The translations under genes and the position numbers were made by a program. Shown piece after piece: positions 28,119 through 37,121 of a stretch of DNA of 64,000 nucleotides. The notes beneath the pieces were generated by a model. That model did no database searches. It had not been told where the DNA came from and saw nothing but the letters and a program-made list of their open reading frames with translations. Every line of letters starts with the position of its first letter. The stretch's first letter is position 1. Source of the DNA: Sulfitobacter sp. W027 (GTDB taxonomy: Bacteria > Pseudomonadota > Alphaproteobacteria > Rhodobacterales > Rhodobacteraceae); assembly GCF_025143985.1 (NCBI RefSeq), contig NZ_CP083564.1, positions 3,298,281-3,362,280 on the forward strand, given 5' to 3'.

Positions 28119-29125
28119 TAGCGTTTCCTGATCTTGGGGTTGATGATGCCATAGAGCATGTCAACGGTGAGGTTCACGACCATGACCATGACGGCGATCA
28201 GCAGCAGGCCACCCTGCACCACCGGGTAGTCGCGGCGGAAAATGCTGTCGACCATCCACTTGCCGATGCCCGGCCAGCTAAAGATAGTCTCGGTCAGAAT
28301 GGCCCCGGCTAGCAGCGTTCCGACCGAGAGGCCGATCACGGTGATGACGGGAATAAGCGCGTTGCGCAGCGCGTGGATCCCATTGATCCGGCCCGGAGAC
28401 ATGCCCTTGGCGCGCGCGGTACGGATGTAGTCTTCGCCCAGCACTTCAAGCATGGCCGAACGGGTCTGCCGCGCGATCACGGCCAGCGGGATGGTGCCCA
28501 GCACGATGGTCGGCAACAACAGGTGTCTGACCGCCGAGACAAACGCGCCCTTCTGCCCAGAGGCGATACTGTCGATCAGCATAAAGCCAGTGGCGTCGGG
28601 GAAGTAATAAAGCAGATCAATCCGGCCCGAGACCGGCGTCCAGCCCAAATTGCCCGAAAACACGATAATCAGCAGCAGCGCCCACCAGAAGATCGGCATC
28701 GAATAGCCCACCAGTGCGGTCGACATCAGCGCCCGGTCAAAGAACTTGCCCCGATTCACGGCGGCAATCACCCCCGCGGGCAGGCCCAAGGCCACCGCAA
28801 AGATCATCGCGCAGACAGACAGTTCCAATGTCGCCGGGAAGAGCGAGAAGAACTCATCCCAAACAGGTCGTTTGGTGACGAAAGAGTTGCCCAAATCGCC
28901 CTGCAGAACCCCAGTAAAATAGTCCCAGAACTGCACATAGATCGGCCGATCAAAGCCGAACTGCTGTTGCAGCTCCAAGTAGCGTTCTTCAGAAATGCCG
29001 CGCTCACCCGCCATGACGACGATAGGGTCGCCGGGCAGCACGCGGATGAAAGCGAATGAAATCAGCGTGACGCCGATAAAGGTCGGGATGAAGGTCGCAA
29101 GGCGCGACAAGACATATTTCAGCAC
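28118..29125 (-). CDS. dppB: Peptide ABC transporter permease (DppB type)
   Basis: A 335-residue permease. The typical N terminus (YVLSRLATFIPTFIGVTLISFAFIRVLPGDP) is followed by six predicted spans and an EAA loop in YIRTARAKGMSPGRING. It starts with GTG at 29125, overlapping the upstream M24 peptidase gene by 7 bases, so translation is probably coupled. It partners the DppC-type permease downstream. Confidence 0.9.
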   Translation of the reverse strand: MLKYVLSRLATFIPTFIGVTLISFAFIRVLPGDPIVVMAGERGISEERYLELQQQFGFDRPIYVQFWDYFTGVLQGDLGNSFVTKRPVWDEFFSLFPATLELSVCAMIFAVALGLPAGVIAAVNRGKFFDRALMSTALVGYSMPIFWWALLLIIVFSGNLGWTPVSGRIDLLYYFPDATGFMLIDSIASGQKGAFVSAVRHLLLPTIVLGTIPLAVIARQTRSAMLEVLGEDYIRTARAKGMSPGRINGIHALRNALIPVITVIGLSVGTLLAGAILTETIFSWPGIGKWMVDSIFRRDYPVVQGGLLLIAVMVMVVNLTVDMLYGIINPKIRKR

Positions 29126-30228
29126 GGGAGCACCATCAGTTCCTTCGGAAAGTTGGTCAGGGATTTGTAGCCATCTTCGGTGATCAGCACGTCATCTTCG
29201 ATGCGCACCCCAAAGTTGCCGATCTCATAGAGACCGGGTTCGTTGGTGTACACCGTTCCGGCGGGTAAAGTCATATGGTTGCCGCGCATGATATAAGGCG
29301 CTTCATGCACATCGCGGCCAAGGCCGTGGCCTGTTTTGGTACGGATGCGGTCGGCATAGGGCGAGGCTTCGAGCACGCCCGTTACCACGTCGTCGATCTC
29401 ATGCGCCGTGACGCCTGCGCGGGTGGCCTCCAGCCCGGCGAGGTTGGCGCGCAGCACGGTGTCATAAACCTCGCGCCCCTCATCGCTGACGTGGCCAAGG
29501 AAAACGGTGCGGGTGATGTCAGCGGCAAAGCCGTTCTTGCGCGCACCAAAGTCGATCAGCAGCGCATCGCCTGCTTTGACGCGGTAATCCTCGCGCGCTT
29601 TGGCATGCGGGCGGGCTGAGCCGTCACCTGCGGCGACGATGGGCGCAAAGGACAGATCATCAGCCCCTTCGGCAAAGACCATCTGCACAAGTTTCTGTTC
29701 GATCTCTTTCTCGGTCTGACCGAGCTTCACAGAGTCGAGCGTGGCCCGCAGGGCGCGTTCGGAAATGTCGATGGCTTCTTGCAGGGCGGCGACTTCGGCC
29801 TCGGTCTTGATCATGCGGGGTGCGGAGATTTCACGCTCCGCGTCGATGATCCGCAAATCGGGCTGCGCTTTCTTCAGCGCGTGATGCACAAAGACGCGCA
29901 TCACTTGGCCCTCAACGGCCAGCGAGGTGATGTTCAGATGCTGCGTCAGCGCGGCAAAGGCATCGTCATAGCCTGTCTGGTCGCGCCAATCAAAAACGGC
30001 ACCCTCAAAGCCCACCAAGTCCCAGCTGCCCAACTCTAGGTTCGGCACCAGTGCGGCGGCGGGGCCGCGCGCGGGGATGACCAGAACAAAAGGGCGCTCG
30101 TGGCTCATGAAGGCATGGTCGACGGCGCGCGTGAAATTCGGGCCGGGCACCAGCGCCACGGCGTCCACCGATAGGTCAGCGGCGATATCGGCATAGGCCG
30201 AGAGGCGATCATTCAGTGAAGGGGACAT
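29119..30228 (-). CDS. M24 Xaa-Pro peptidase-like protein within the dpp operon
   Basis: A 369-residue cytoplasmic M24 (creatinase/prolidase fold) protein. An N-terminal domain of about 130 residues precedes the catalytic domain. All five metal ligands appear to be present: two Asp in LLIDFGARKNGFAADITRTVF, His in TGHGLGRDVHEAPY and two Glu in NEPGLYEIGNFGVRIEDDV. That predicts an active dimetal aminopeptidase or prolidase, unlike the metal-poor EutD nearby. It lies between the binding-protein gene and dppB, suggesting that imported peptides (perhaps proline-containing) are its substrate. Confidence 0.88.
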   Translation of the reverse strand: MSPSLNDRLSAYADIAADLSVDAVALVPGPNFTRAVDHAFMSHERPFVLVIPARGPAAALVPNLELGSWDLVGFEGAVFDWRDQTGYDDAFAALTQHLNITSLAVEGQVMRVFVHHALKKAQPDLRIIDAEREISAPRMIKTEAEVAALQEAIDISERALRATLDSVKLGQTEKEIEQKLVQMVFAEGADDLSFAPIVAAGDGSARPHAKAREDYRVKAGDALLIDFGARKNGFAADITRTVFLGHVSDEGREVYDTVLRANLAGLEATRAGVTAHEIDDVVTGVLEASPYADRIRTKTGHGLGRDVHEAPYIMRGNHMTLPAGTVYTNEPGLYEIGNFGVRIEDDVLITEDGYKSLTNFPKELMVLPC

Positions 30229-30262
30229 GGGCTGGCTTTCGGGCTGGCGAAGTTAATAAAAT

Positions 30263-30286
30263 GGGGACGGCACGAATGCCGCCCCC
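30263..30286 (-). terminator. Hairpin after the peptide-binding-protein gene
   Basis: A 10-bp stem with one mismatch (30263-30272 with 30277-30286) and a 4-base loop lies about 20 bases after the binding-protein stop. On the minus strand it is followed by ATTTTATT, so it looks like a partial intrinsic terminator that would lower expression of the downstream peptidase and permease genes relative to the binding protein. Confidence 0.6.
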
Positions 30287-30305
30287 TTTGGTCGTAGCGG
30301 CAGGG

Positions 30306-31898
30306 TTACTGCTTCAGGCCAACTTGGTTGAAGATGTGGCCCCCCAGCGGGTGCACGACATAGCCTTCAACTTCGGGACGCATGGTCATGTAGACGACCG
30401 AATGCGCGATGGTGGCCCAAGGGGCTTGATCCTTGAAGATCTGCTGCGCTTCTTCGTACAGCGGCGCACGCTCTTCTTGGGTCGGCAGAACCTTGGCTTT
30501 CTGGATCAGCGCGTCGAATTCCTCGTTGCACCACTGAGCGCGGTTGGATTTCTCGACACCGTCACAGCCCAGCAGAACCGCGAGGAAGTTGTCTGGGTCG
30601 CCATTGTCACCGGTCCAACCCAGCAGCACCGCGCCATCACGATCCTTGGACTTGGAACGCTCAAGATACTCACCCCATTCGTAGGAGACGATTTCAACAT
30701 CGACGCCAACTTTGGAGAAGTCTTCCTGCATCAACTCGGCCATACGGCGGGCGTTGGGGTTGTAGGGACGCTGAACCGGCATTGCCCAGATCTTCATGGA
30801 CAGATCGGTGACGCCTTCTTCCTCAAGCATCGCCTTGGCGGCCTCGGGGTCATAGTTGTCGTCTTCGATGGCGTCGTTGTAGGACCACATGGTCGGCGGG
30901 ATCGGGTTCTTGGCGATTTCGCCGGAACCTTGGAACACCACGTCGATGATCGCCTGTTTGTCGATCGCCATGTTCAGCGCTTTGCGGACATTGGCGTTGT
31001 CAAAGGGCGCGACCTGCGTGTTGTAAGCCAGATAGCCCACGTTCAGGCCTTCCTGTTCCATCACCACGATGTCTTCGGCGTCTTTCATCGCCTGAACATC
31101 GGCAGGGTTTGGATATGCCGTCACGTGGCATTCACCCGCCTGCACCTTCTGGTAACGGACCGACGCGTCGGGCGTGATCGCGAAGATCAGGCTTTCGACT
31201 TTGGCTGGGTCGCCCCAGTATTCGTCGTTACGCAGGTAACGGATGACCGCGTCTTTCTGGTAGGCTTGGAACCGGAACGGACCGGTGCCGATGGGCGCTT
31301 GGTTCACCATTTCAGGTGTGCCAGCTTCCATCATCGCGTCAGCATATTCCTTGGACACGATCGATGCGAAATCCATGGCCATGTTGGCGATGAAGGGCGC
31401 TTCGGGGCGGGTCAGGTTGAAGACCACGGTGTAATCGTCGACCTTTTCGATGCTCTCGATCAGGTCGGGCATAGACATGCCGCCGTAGTATTCCCATGTG
31501 CCGCCAGAGACGGTATGATAGGGGTTTTCCTCGTTGCCCTGACGGTCAAAGCTAAAGATCACGTCGTCGGCGTTGAAGTCACGTGTCGGCGTGAATTGGT
31601 CATTGGAGTGGAATTTCACACCCTGACGCAGCTCGAAGGTTACCTTCATGCCGTCTTCGCTGACTTCCCAGCTTTCGGCCAGCGCGGGGATGACTTCGGT
31701 CGTGCCGACTTTGAACTCGGCCAGACGGTTGTAGATCGGGTGGCTGGAGGCATCGAAAGTGGTGCCTGCAGTGTAAAGCGCGGGGTCGAAACCCTCGGGC
31801 GAGCCTTCGGAGCAATAGACCAGCGATTGAGCCGAGGCGGCTGTGGCACCCAGTGCCGCCAGCATGGCGCCTGTGGCCAGTTTTGTTTTAAAAGACAT
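30306..31898 (-). CDS. dppA: Peptide ABC transporter substrate-binding protein (DppA type)
   Basis: A 530-residue periplasmic SBP_bac_5 protein. The signal peptide MSFKTKLATGAMLAALGATAASA is followed by QSLVYCSEGSPEGFDPAL, the normal start of DppA-like proteins. The mature protein shows WEVSEDGMKVTFELRQGVKFH and NADDVIFSFDR, family landmarks. I use the ATG at 31898 because GGAG lies about 10 bases upstream; a GTG three codons earlier is too close to it. It heads the transporter genes, 64 bases after the XRE-cupin regulator stop. Confidence 0.92.
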   Translation of the reverse strand: MSFKTKLATGAMLAALGATAASAQSLVYCSEGSPEGFDPALYTAGTTFDASSHPIYNRLAEFKVGTTEVIPALAESWEVSEDGMKVTFELRQGVKFHSNDQFTPTRDFNADDVIFSFDRQGNEENPYHTVSGGTWEYYGGMSMPDLIESIEKVDDYTVVFNLTRPEAPFIANMAMDFASIVSKEYADAMMEAGTPEMVNQAPIGTGPFRFQAYQKDAVIRYLRNDEYWGDPAKVESLIFAITPDASVRYQKVQAGECHVTAYPNPADVQAMKDAEDIVVMEQEGLNVGYLAYNTQVAPFDNANVRKALNMAIDKQAIIDVVFQGSGEIAKNPIPPTMWSYNDAIEDDNYDPEAAKAMLEEEGVTDLSMKIWAMPVQRPYNPNARRMAELMQEDFSKVGVDVEIVSYEWGEYLERSKSKDRDGAVLLGWTGDNGDPDNFLAVLLGCDGVEKSNRAQWCNEEFDALIQKAKVLPTQEERAPLYEEAQQIFKDQAPWATIAHSVVYMTMRPEVEGYVVHPLGGHIFNQVGLKQ

Positions 31899-31962
31899 AA
31901 TTTTCACTCTCCTGATTGGTTTGTTTTTTGGCAGCGGTTTGTCCGCCGCAGGTGATACGCCC

Positions 31963-32604
31963 TTACGGGCGTGACGACGCGAATGCGGTGGCTATTGCCC
32001 CTTCATTCGGACGTATTCTGTTGGCGCCAGCGGCCTGTTCGTATTGCATGCGGCCCACCCAAAGGACGCGCGCGGGTTTGTCGGTTTTGTTGGACCATGA
32101 ATGCGGGCTGCTGCCGAGGTAATGCAGGCTGTCGCCGGGCCGCATGATATGTTCCCCCCCATCGACGACCTGCGCGATCTCACCTTCAAGGATATAGATC
32201 ACCTCTTCGCCCTCATGCACGACCTCTTCCGAGGCATAGCCCGGCGGCACGTTCATGATGTAGGAGGACAGCTCATGGCCCGGAAAATCAGCGCCGATCT
32301 TCTCATATTCGATGGAAGACCCCGACACGGCAAAACGCGGACGTTCTTCGGCGCGGGTCAGGCTGTCTTGGGTCTTGGGCGTGTGGATGAAAAAGCTGAC
32401 ATCAACTTGAAGCGCCACGGCGATCTGCGACAGGGTGCCCAGCGACGGTGTCGCGCGGCCCCGTTCAACTTGGCTCAGATAGCCGACCGACACACCGGAG
32501 GCTTCGCCCAGCTGCTGCAGTGTCAGGGACAAACGGTGACGTTGCTTGCGCATACGTGCGCCAAGCGTGGATACAGTATCGCCATTGGCAGTTGGCAAAT
32601 TCAC
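31963..32604 (-). CDS. XRE-family regulator with cupin sensor domain
   Basis: A protein of about 213 residues. The N-terminal HTH_3 domain (RLSLTLQQLGEASGVSVGYLSQVERGRATPSL, about residues 24-55) is followed by a C-terminal cupin (about 125-195; HEGEEVIYILEGEIAQVVDGGE, GDSLHYLGSSPHSW). It lies immediately upstream of the dpp operon on the same strand and probably controls it, perhaps sensing an amino acid or amine. The start is GTG at 32604, but GGAGG abuts it; a TTG at 32598 has better spacing. The 150 bases upstream hold no other gene. Confidence 0.87.
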   Translation of the reverse strand: MNLPTANGDTVSTLGARMRKQRHRLSLTLQQLGEASGVSVGYLSQVERGRATPSLGTLSQIAVALQVDVSFFIHTPKTQDSLTRAEERPRFAVSGSSIEYEKIGADFPGHELSSYIMNVPPGYASEEVVHEGEEVIYILEGEIAQVVDGGEHIMRPGDSLHYLGSSPHSWSNKTDKPARVLWVGRMQYEQAAGANRIRPNEGAIATAFASSRP

Positions 32605-32755
32605 CCTCCCCGTGAACAGCGACCCGATCTGACGCCGGGTATAGCCTTTCCATGTATCGCTGTGTGAAATTAAAAAGGTTGAGGGTCAACAATAATTTTT
32701 TTACTGCGCTGCGGCACGGGGGCTAGGGCTGCAGCGACATTCAGTGGATGTCGTT

Positions 32756-33562
32756 CTACTCAAAGGATTTTAACTGATCCCGGTCAATTCGCGCCAATTC
32801 ACGCGCCGTCGGGTCAAGCGGGGCGAAAGAGATGCTTAGCCCGCTTGGCCGCCATTCGCAGATCCCGAATCCGGTGCCCTCGACAATGCGTAGATCGCGG
32901 GTCTCGGTCAGGTCGACGGTGGAATGCAGCCCGTTGGAGATCACCACCGGGATGCCGTGCCAATGGCTCACCCGGTTCACATGTACATGGCCTGAAAGGA
33001 TCCCCGCCACGCGCTGGCCTTTGAGCATCTCGGCCAAGCGCGCACTGCTCGCCTCATCTAAACTGCCCCATGCCAAGGCTTCGGGATCAATGCGCGGCGG
33101 ATGGTGGAGGACCAAGAGTTTCGGCTGTTCGGGGTGACGCTGCACCGCGGCCCCGAGGAATTCAAACTGCGCGTCATCCAGCGCCCCGGCTACCTTGCCG
33201 GGCACGCTGCTGTCTAATGTAATGACATGCAGATCACCCTGCCGCGCATCGTGGAAATAGGGCGCATCGGCCAGCCCCGGCGCAAAGACCGCGTTGAACC
33301 CGGCGCGCTTGTCGTGATTGCCAAGCGCCATCACCAGGGGCGCGCGGAGCGGCGCAAGAATGTCGCGCACCAACTCATAGCTCTCCCGGTCGCCTTGGTT
33401 GGTCAGATCACCGCTGGCCACCACGAAATCGGGCTGCGGGTCCATCGCGTTGATTACCTCCACCACGCGGCGCAGCGTGGCGGGCGTGTCACTTTGCAGA
33501 TGCGAGTCGTTCAGATCGGGGTGCGAGATATGCAGGTCGGTCAGGTGAACAAAGCGGGTCAT
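32756..33562 (-). CDS. Calcineurin-like phosphodiesterase (CpdA/GpdQ type)
   Basis: A 268-residue class III cyclic-nucleotide/glycerophosphodiesterase-type metallophosphoesterase. Dimetal motifs are all present: LTDLHIS (D-x-H), VASGDLTNQGD (GD), MALGNHDKR (GNHD), VLHHPP and LSGHVHVNRV (GHxH). It overlaps the last ABC ATPase gene by 4 bases (ATGA), so it is a true member of that transport operon. A peptide-type importer coupled to a phosphodiesterase suggests that the imported compound is a phosphodiester, or that the enzyme acts on cAMP; the sequence cannot decide. Confidence 0.9.
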   Translation of the reverse strand: MTRFVHLTDLHISHPDLNDSHLQSDTPATLRRVVEVINAMDPQPDFVVASGDLTNQGDRESYELVRDILAPLRAPLVMALGNHDKRAGFNAVFAPGLADAPYFHDARQGDLHVITLDSSVPGKVAGALDDAQFEFLGAAVQRHPEQPKLLVLHHPPRIDPEALAWGSLDEASSARLAEMLKGQRVAGILSGHVHVNRVSHWHGIPVVISNGLHSTVDLTETRDLRIVEGTGFGICEWRPSGLSISFAPLDPTARELARIDRDQLKSFE

Positions 33563-34347
33563 GGGCGTACTCCTGCAGCTTTCAGCAGGGTTTTCGTATA
33601 AGGGTGCTTAGGCGCGCGCAACACGTCAGCGGCGGCACCGCTTTCCAACGTCTTGCCGTGCTGAAGCACCAGCACCCGGTCACAGATCGACGCCACCACT
33701 GCAAGGTCATGGCTGATAAAGACCATGCCAAGGCCCAGATCATCTTGCAGGTCCATCAGAAGATTAAGAATTTGCGCCTGAACCGAGACATCCAAGGCCG
33801 AGACCGCCTCATCCGCGACCAGCAGCGCGGGGCGGGTGATGATGGCGCGGGCAATGGCGATACGTTGGCGCTGCCCGCCTGAGAACTCATGCGGATATTT
33901 GCCTGCGTCGGCTGGGTGCAGCCCGACTTGCTCCAAGGCTTCGGCGACGCGATGGGTGATATTCTCCGACTCTCCGTTGGCGCGCAGCGGTTCTGCAATG
34001 GACCAGGCGATGCGGCGGCGCGGGTTGAGCGAGCCAAAAGGGTCTTGGAATACCATCTGAAAGCCGCGCCGCAACTTACGCAATTCCTCTGCGGTCAGGC
34101 CGTGCAGATCGCGGCCCTGAAACAGCACCTCCCCCGCGTCCGGAACCTCAAACGCCATGATGAGCCGCGCCAAGGTCGATTTGCCCGAACCACTTTCGCC
34201 GACCACGCCCAAGGTCTCTCCGGCGCGCAGCGAAAATGCAGCCCCCTCTAGCGCCGTCAGCATGGGTGCCCGGCGCAGAAGGCTTTGCCGTGGCAGCTTG
34301 TAGTGGCGGGTGAGGTTGCGGACCTCCAAGAGCGGCACGTCACTCAT
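33559..34347 (-). CDS. Peptide-type ABC transporter ATPase (DppF/OppF type)
   Basis: A 262-residue ATPase. It has Walker [11 protein letters not shown]-loop FQDPFGSLNPRR, signature FSGGQRQRIAIARAI, Walker B LLVADEAVSALD and H-loop ISHDLAVV. Walker B ends in DEA instead of DEP, a common tolerated variation. It is shorter at the C terminus than the DppF-type protein of the first operon and lacks its full Cys-containing extension. The ATG at 34347 overlaps the upstream ATPase stop as ATGA; a longer frame running into that gene is not needed. Confidence 0.9.
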   Translation of the reverse strand: MSDVPLLEVRNLTRHYKLPRQSLLRRAPMLTALEGAAFSLRAGETLGVVGESGSGKSTLARLIMAFEVPDAGEVLFQGRDLHGLTAEELRKLRRGFQMVFQDPFGSLNPRRRIAWSIAEPLRANGESENITHRVAEALEQVGLHPADAGKYPHEFSGGQRQRIAIARAIITRPALLVADEAVSALDVSVQAQILNLLMDLQDDLGLGMVFISHDLAVVASICDRVLVLQHGKTLESGAAADVLRAPKHPYTKTLLKAAGVRP

Positions 34348-35315
34348 GGGCGTGCCTCCGTCAGTAAGTGACAGGCAGCACCGCGCCCGACGTCTGTCTG
34401 CGTAAATACCGGGCGCTGCGTGGCGCATTGGGGCAGTTCGACCGGACAGCGCCCTGCGAAACGGCAGCCTTCGGGCAGACCATGCAGGGGCGGGACCGTG
34501 CCCGGAATGGTCGGCAACCTGCGCCGTTTTCCATCCGCATCCCGTCCCGTCACACCGGCATCGGGCCGCGCGCCCAACAGCCCTTTTGTATAGGGATGCG
34601 CGGGCGCGCCAAGCACCTCTGCCGTCGGGCCGCGCTCCACCATATCGCCCGCATACATCACCACGATGTCTTCGGTGGCACGCGCCACGGCGGCGAGGTC
34701 ATGGCTGATGAAAACCAGCGCCATCTCCCGCTCTCGCGCCAGCCGTTGCAACAGATCGGTGATCCGTAGCGCCACATTGGCATCCAATGCGGTGGTCGGC
34801 TCATCCGCGATCAGCAGCATCGGGTTGCAGGCCAAGGCCAGCGCGATCAGCACCCGCTGGCGTTGGCCGCCCGACATCTCGTGCGGGAACTGCCGCAGGC
34901 GTTGATCGGGGTCTGGGATGCCCACCTCTTCGAACAGGCTCAGCGCCCGAGCGCGGGCCCCGCGGCGCGTCAGGCCATCATGCAACAACATCGGCTCCAT
35001 CACCGTATCGCCCACGCGTCTAAGCGGGTTCAGCGCCGCCATCGGCTCTTGAAACACCATCGCCACCCGGCGGCTGCGAAGGCGCTGCCAGTCCCGCTCG
35101 GTTGCGCTGGCCATGTCCTGCCCGTCAATGCGAAGCCGCCCAGTAAGGCGCGCGCTGTCAGGCGCCATGCCCATCAGGCAAAGCGCCAACAGCGTCTTGC
35201 CAGATCCGCTTTCGCCCACGATGCCCAGCTGATCGCCGCGCCGGATCACCAAATTGGCATCGCGCAGGGCGGCGGCATGGCCAAACTGAACCGAGAGGTT
35301 GCTCAGTTCAATCAT
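34344..35315 (-). CDS. Peptide-type ABC transporter ATPase (DppD/OppD type)
   Basis: A 323-residue ATPase starting MIELSNLSVQFGHAAALRD. It has Walker A GESGSGKTL, Q-loop FQEPMAALNPLRR, signature MSGGQRQRVLIALAL, Walker [13 protein letters not shown] and the C-terminal CRFAGRCPVELPQC cysteine cluster of the Opp/Dpp family. The ATG at 35315 overlaps the permease stop by 4 bases. The frame is open far upstream, but that part is antisense-like arginine/glycine-rich sequence inside the permease gene and is not coding. Confidence 0.9.
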   Translation of the reverse strand: MIELSNLSVQFGHAAALRDANLVIRRGDQLGIVGESGSGKTLLALCLMGMAPDSARLTGRLRIDGQDMASATERDWQRLRSRRVAMVFQEPMAALNPLRRVGDTVMEPMLLHDGLTRRGARARALSLFEEVGIPDPDQRLRQFPHEMSGGQRQRVLIALALACNPMLLIADEPTTALDANVALRITDLLQRLAREREMALVFISHDLAAVARATEDIVVMYAGDMVERGPTAEVLGAPAHPYTKGLLGARPDAGVTGRDADGKRRRLPTIPGTVPPLHGLPEGCRFAGRCPVELPQCATQRPVFTQTDVGRGAACHLLTEARP

Positions 35316-36130
35316 CGCGCCCGCACCAAACGGGGGTCGGTGATGTCGCGCAGCCCGTCGCCCAGTAGGCCAAAGCCCAGTACAGCAATGACGATACAAA
35401 GACCGGGATAGATCGCCAGTTGCGGGGCGAGATACATTAAGGTCTGCGCCTCCGACAACATCCGCCCCCAGCTTGAGGCGGGCGGCTGTGCGCCAAGGCC
35501 GAGATAGCTCAGCGCCGCTTCGGCCAAAATCGCCACGGCAAACTCGATGGTTGCCTGCACGATGATTGCGGCGGCGATGTTCGGCAGGACGTGATCGCGG
35601 CTGATCGCGAAACGCCCCCGCCCCGCCGCGCGTGCAGCGGCGACATAATCGCGTGTCCAGATTTGGTTGGCCGAGGCACGGGTGACGCGGGCGAAGATCG
35701 GGATGTTGATAAAGGAGATCGCCAGCACCGCATTGGTCAGCGACGGCCCGAAAACCGCTGCTAGCATGATCGCGAAGAGCAACGCGGGAAAGGCAAAGCC
35801 GAGATCGGCAAGCCGCATCACCCCATCCTCGACCCAACCGCCAAGCGCCGAGGCGAGCAACCCAAGCGCTACGCCGATGCTGCCGCCTAAAAGCACCGCC
35901 ACCAGCGCCACGGTCATCGAATTGCGCGCCGCCGCCATAAGCTGCGCCACGACATCGCGGCCCAGTTGATCGGTGCCTAACCAATGGCTTGCCGAAGGCG
36001 GCGCGAATTTGGTCGAGATCGACATGGTCTGCGGGTCATGCGGGGTCCAGATCAGCGACAGGGCCGCCACCCCGACCACGAAGCTAACAAGAACCGCCCC
36101 CAACAAGAAGTTCGCCGGGAGCCGCTTCAT
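35312..36130 (-). CDS. Peptide-type ABC transporter permease (DppC type)
   Basis: A 272-residue permease starting MKRLPANFLLGAVLVSFVVGVAALSLIW. It contains HWLGTDQLGRDVVAQLMAAAR, the usual DppC landmark, five further spans and an EAA loop around RDYVAAARAAGRGRF. Its ATG at 36130 overlaps the upstream permease stop by 4 bases (ATGA). The open frame continues upstream, but only as low-complexity translation of the other permease gene. Confidence 0.9.
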   Translation of the reverse strand: MKRLPANFLLGAVLVSFVVGVAALSLIWTPHDPQTMSISTKFAPPSASHWLGTDQLGRDVVAQLMAAARNSMTVALVAVLLGGSIGVALGLLASALGGWVEDGVMRLADLGFAFPALLFAIMLAAVFGPSLTNAVLAISFINIPIFARVTRASANQIWTRDYVAAARAAGRGRFAISRDHVLPNIAAAIIVQATIEFAVAILAEAALSYLGLGAQPPASSWGRMLSEAQTLMYLAPQLAIYPGLCIVIAVLGFGLLGDGLRDITDPRLVRAR

Positions 36131-37071
36131 GCCCGCGCTTTCAACCGAGGGTCGATCACGACATAGAGCAGATCGACCACGAAATTCGCCGTGACCACGA
36201 TGGCGGCGAACAGCATCACCAGCGCCTGTACCGTGGGCAGGTCTCGGTTGGCGATGGATTGGAAGATCAGCCGCCCAAGGCCGGGCAGGTAGAAGACGTT
36301 CTCGATTACGATCGTCCCCGTCACCAACGCCGCAAACTGCATCCCGACAATGGTGACAATCGGCACCAGTGCATTGGGCAGCACATGCCTCCACAGTATC
36401 CGCCGGCGCGACAACCCACTGGCCCGCGCAGTGCGCACGAAGTCCTGCCGCATCACCTCCAGCGCCGAAGACCGCGTGACCCGCGCCAGCACCGCCGACT
36501 GCACCAGCGCCAGCGCCACCGTGGGCAGAATGAGCGAGCGCAGCGCAGCGACCGGATCGTCCCAGCCCGCAAAGCCCCCGGGGGGCAGCCAACGCAGCTT
36601 CACCGCAAAGAGCATCACCAAGAGGATCGACAGCCAGAACGCCGGCACGGCGATGCCAAGCTGGCTGAGGAACATCACCCCCCAGTCGCCCGCGCGGCCA
36701 TGCTGCGCCGCCGCTGTGATGCCAAGGCTCAGGGCAAGCACCAGCGTCACCAACATCCCCGCCACAGCGAGTGAAATGGTCATCGGCAGCCGCTCGGAAA
36801 TCAGTTCCGAGACCGGGACACGGAAAGAATGGCTCAGGCCGAAATCCCCCTGCAGCGCGTTCCAGACCCATGAGAAATAGCGCGTCACCAGCGGCGCGTT
36901 CAGTCCCAACTGCTCGCGCAGCGCCGCCAGCGCGTCCTCGCTGGCGTCCATCCCAAGGATCGTCAGCGCTGGATCGCCCGGCAGCACGTTCATCACGGCA
37001 AAGACCACGACCGACACGGCCAGCAGAGTCAGCACGAAACCAAGCGTGCGGCGGAAAAGGAAATAGGCCAC
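36127..37071 (-). CDS. Peptide-type ABC transporter permease (DppB type)
   Basis: A 314-residue permease. The N terminus AYFLFRRTLGFVLTLLAVSVVVFAVMNVLPGDPA is characteristic of DppB/OppB. Six spans and the EAA loop FVRTARASGLSRRRILWRHVLPNAL are visible. It follows the binding-protein gene by about 50 bases and couples by a 4-base overlap to the next permease. Confidence 0.9.
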   Translation of the reverse strand: MAYFLFRRTLGFVLTLLAVSVVVFAVMNVLPGDPALTILGMDASEDALAALREQLGLNAPLVTRYFSWVWNALQGDFGLSHSFRVPVSELISERLPMTISLAVAGMLVTLVLALSLGITAAAQHGRAGDWGVMFLSQLGIAVPAFWLSILLVMLFAVKLRWLPPGGFAGWDDPVAALRSLILPTVALALVQSAVLARVTRSSALEVMRQDFVRTARASGLSRRRILWRHVLPNALVPIVTIVGMQFAALVTGTIVIENVFYLPGLGRLIFQSIANRDLPTVQALVMLFAAIVVTANFVVDLLYVVIDPRLKARA

Positions 37072-37121
37072 GGGGTCAGGTCCAATGGCTGCAGCACGCG
37101 TGGCACCGCAGCCGGTTTAGG

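Noticed and set aside
30216..31955. A 579-codon plus-strand frame opposite the dppA-like gene
   Set aside because: It is fully antisense to a well-recognised binding protein; its His/Val/Asp-rich composition is typical of a reverse-strand shadow at high G+C.
34344..36871. Very long open frames upstream of the second operon's OppD-type ATPase and DppC-type permease
   Set aside because: The upstream parts overlap the neighbouring permease genes in another frame, give Gly/Arg/Cys-rich low-complexity translations, and both genes have clean ATGA-overlap starts at 35315 and 36130.
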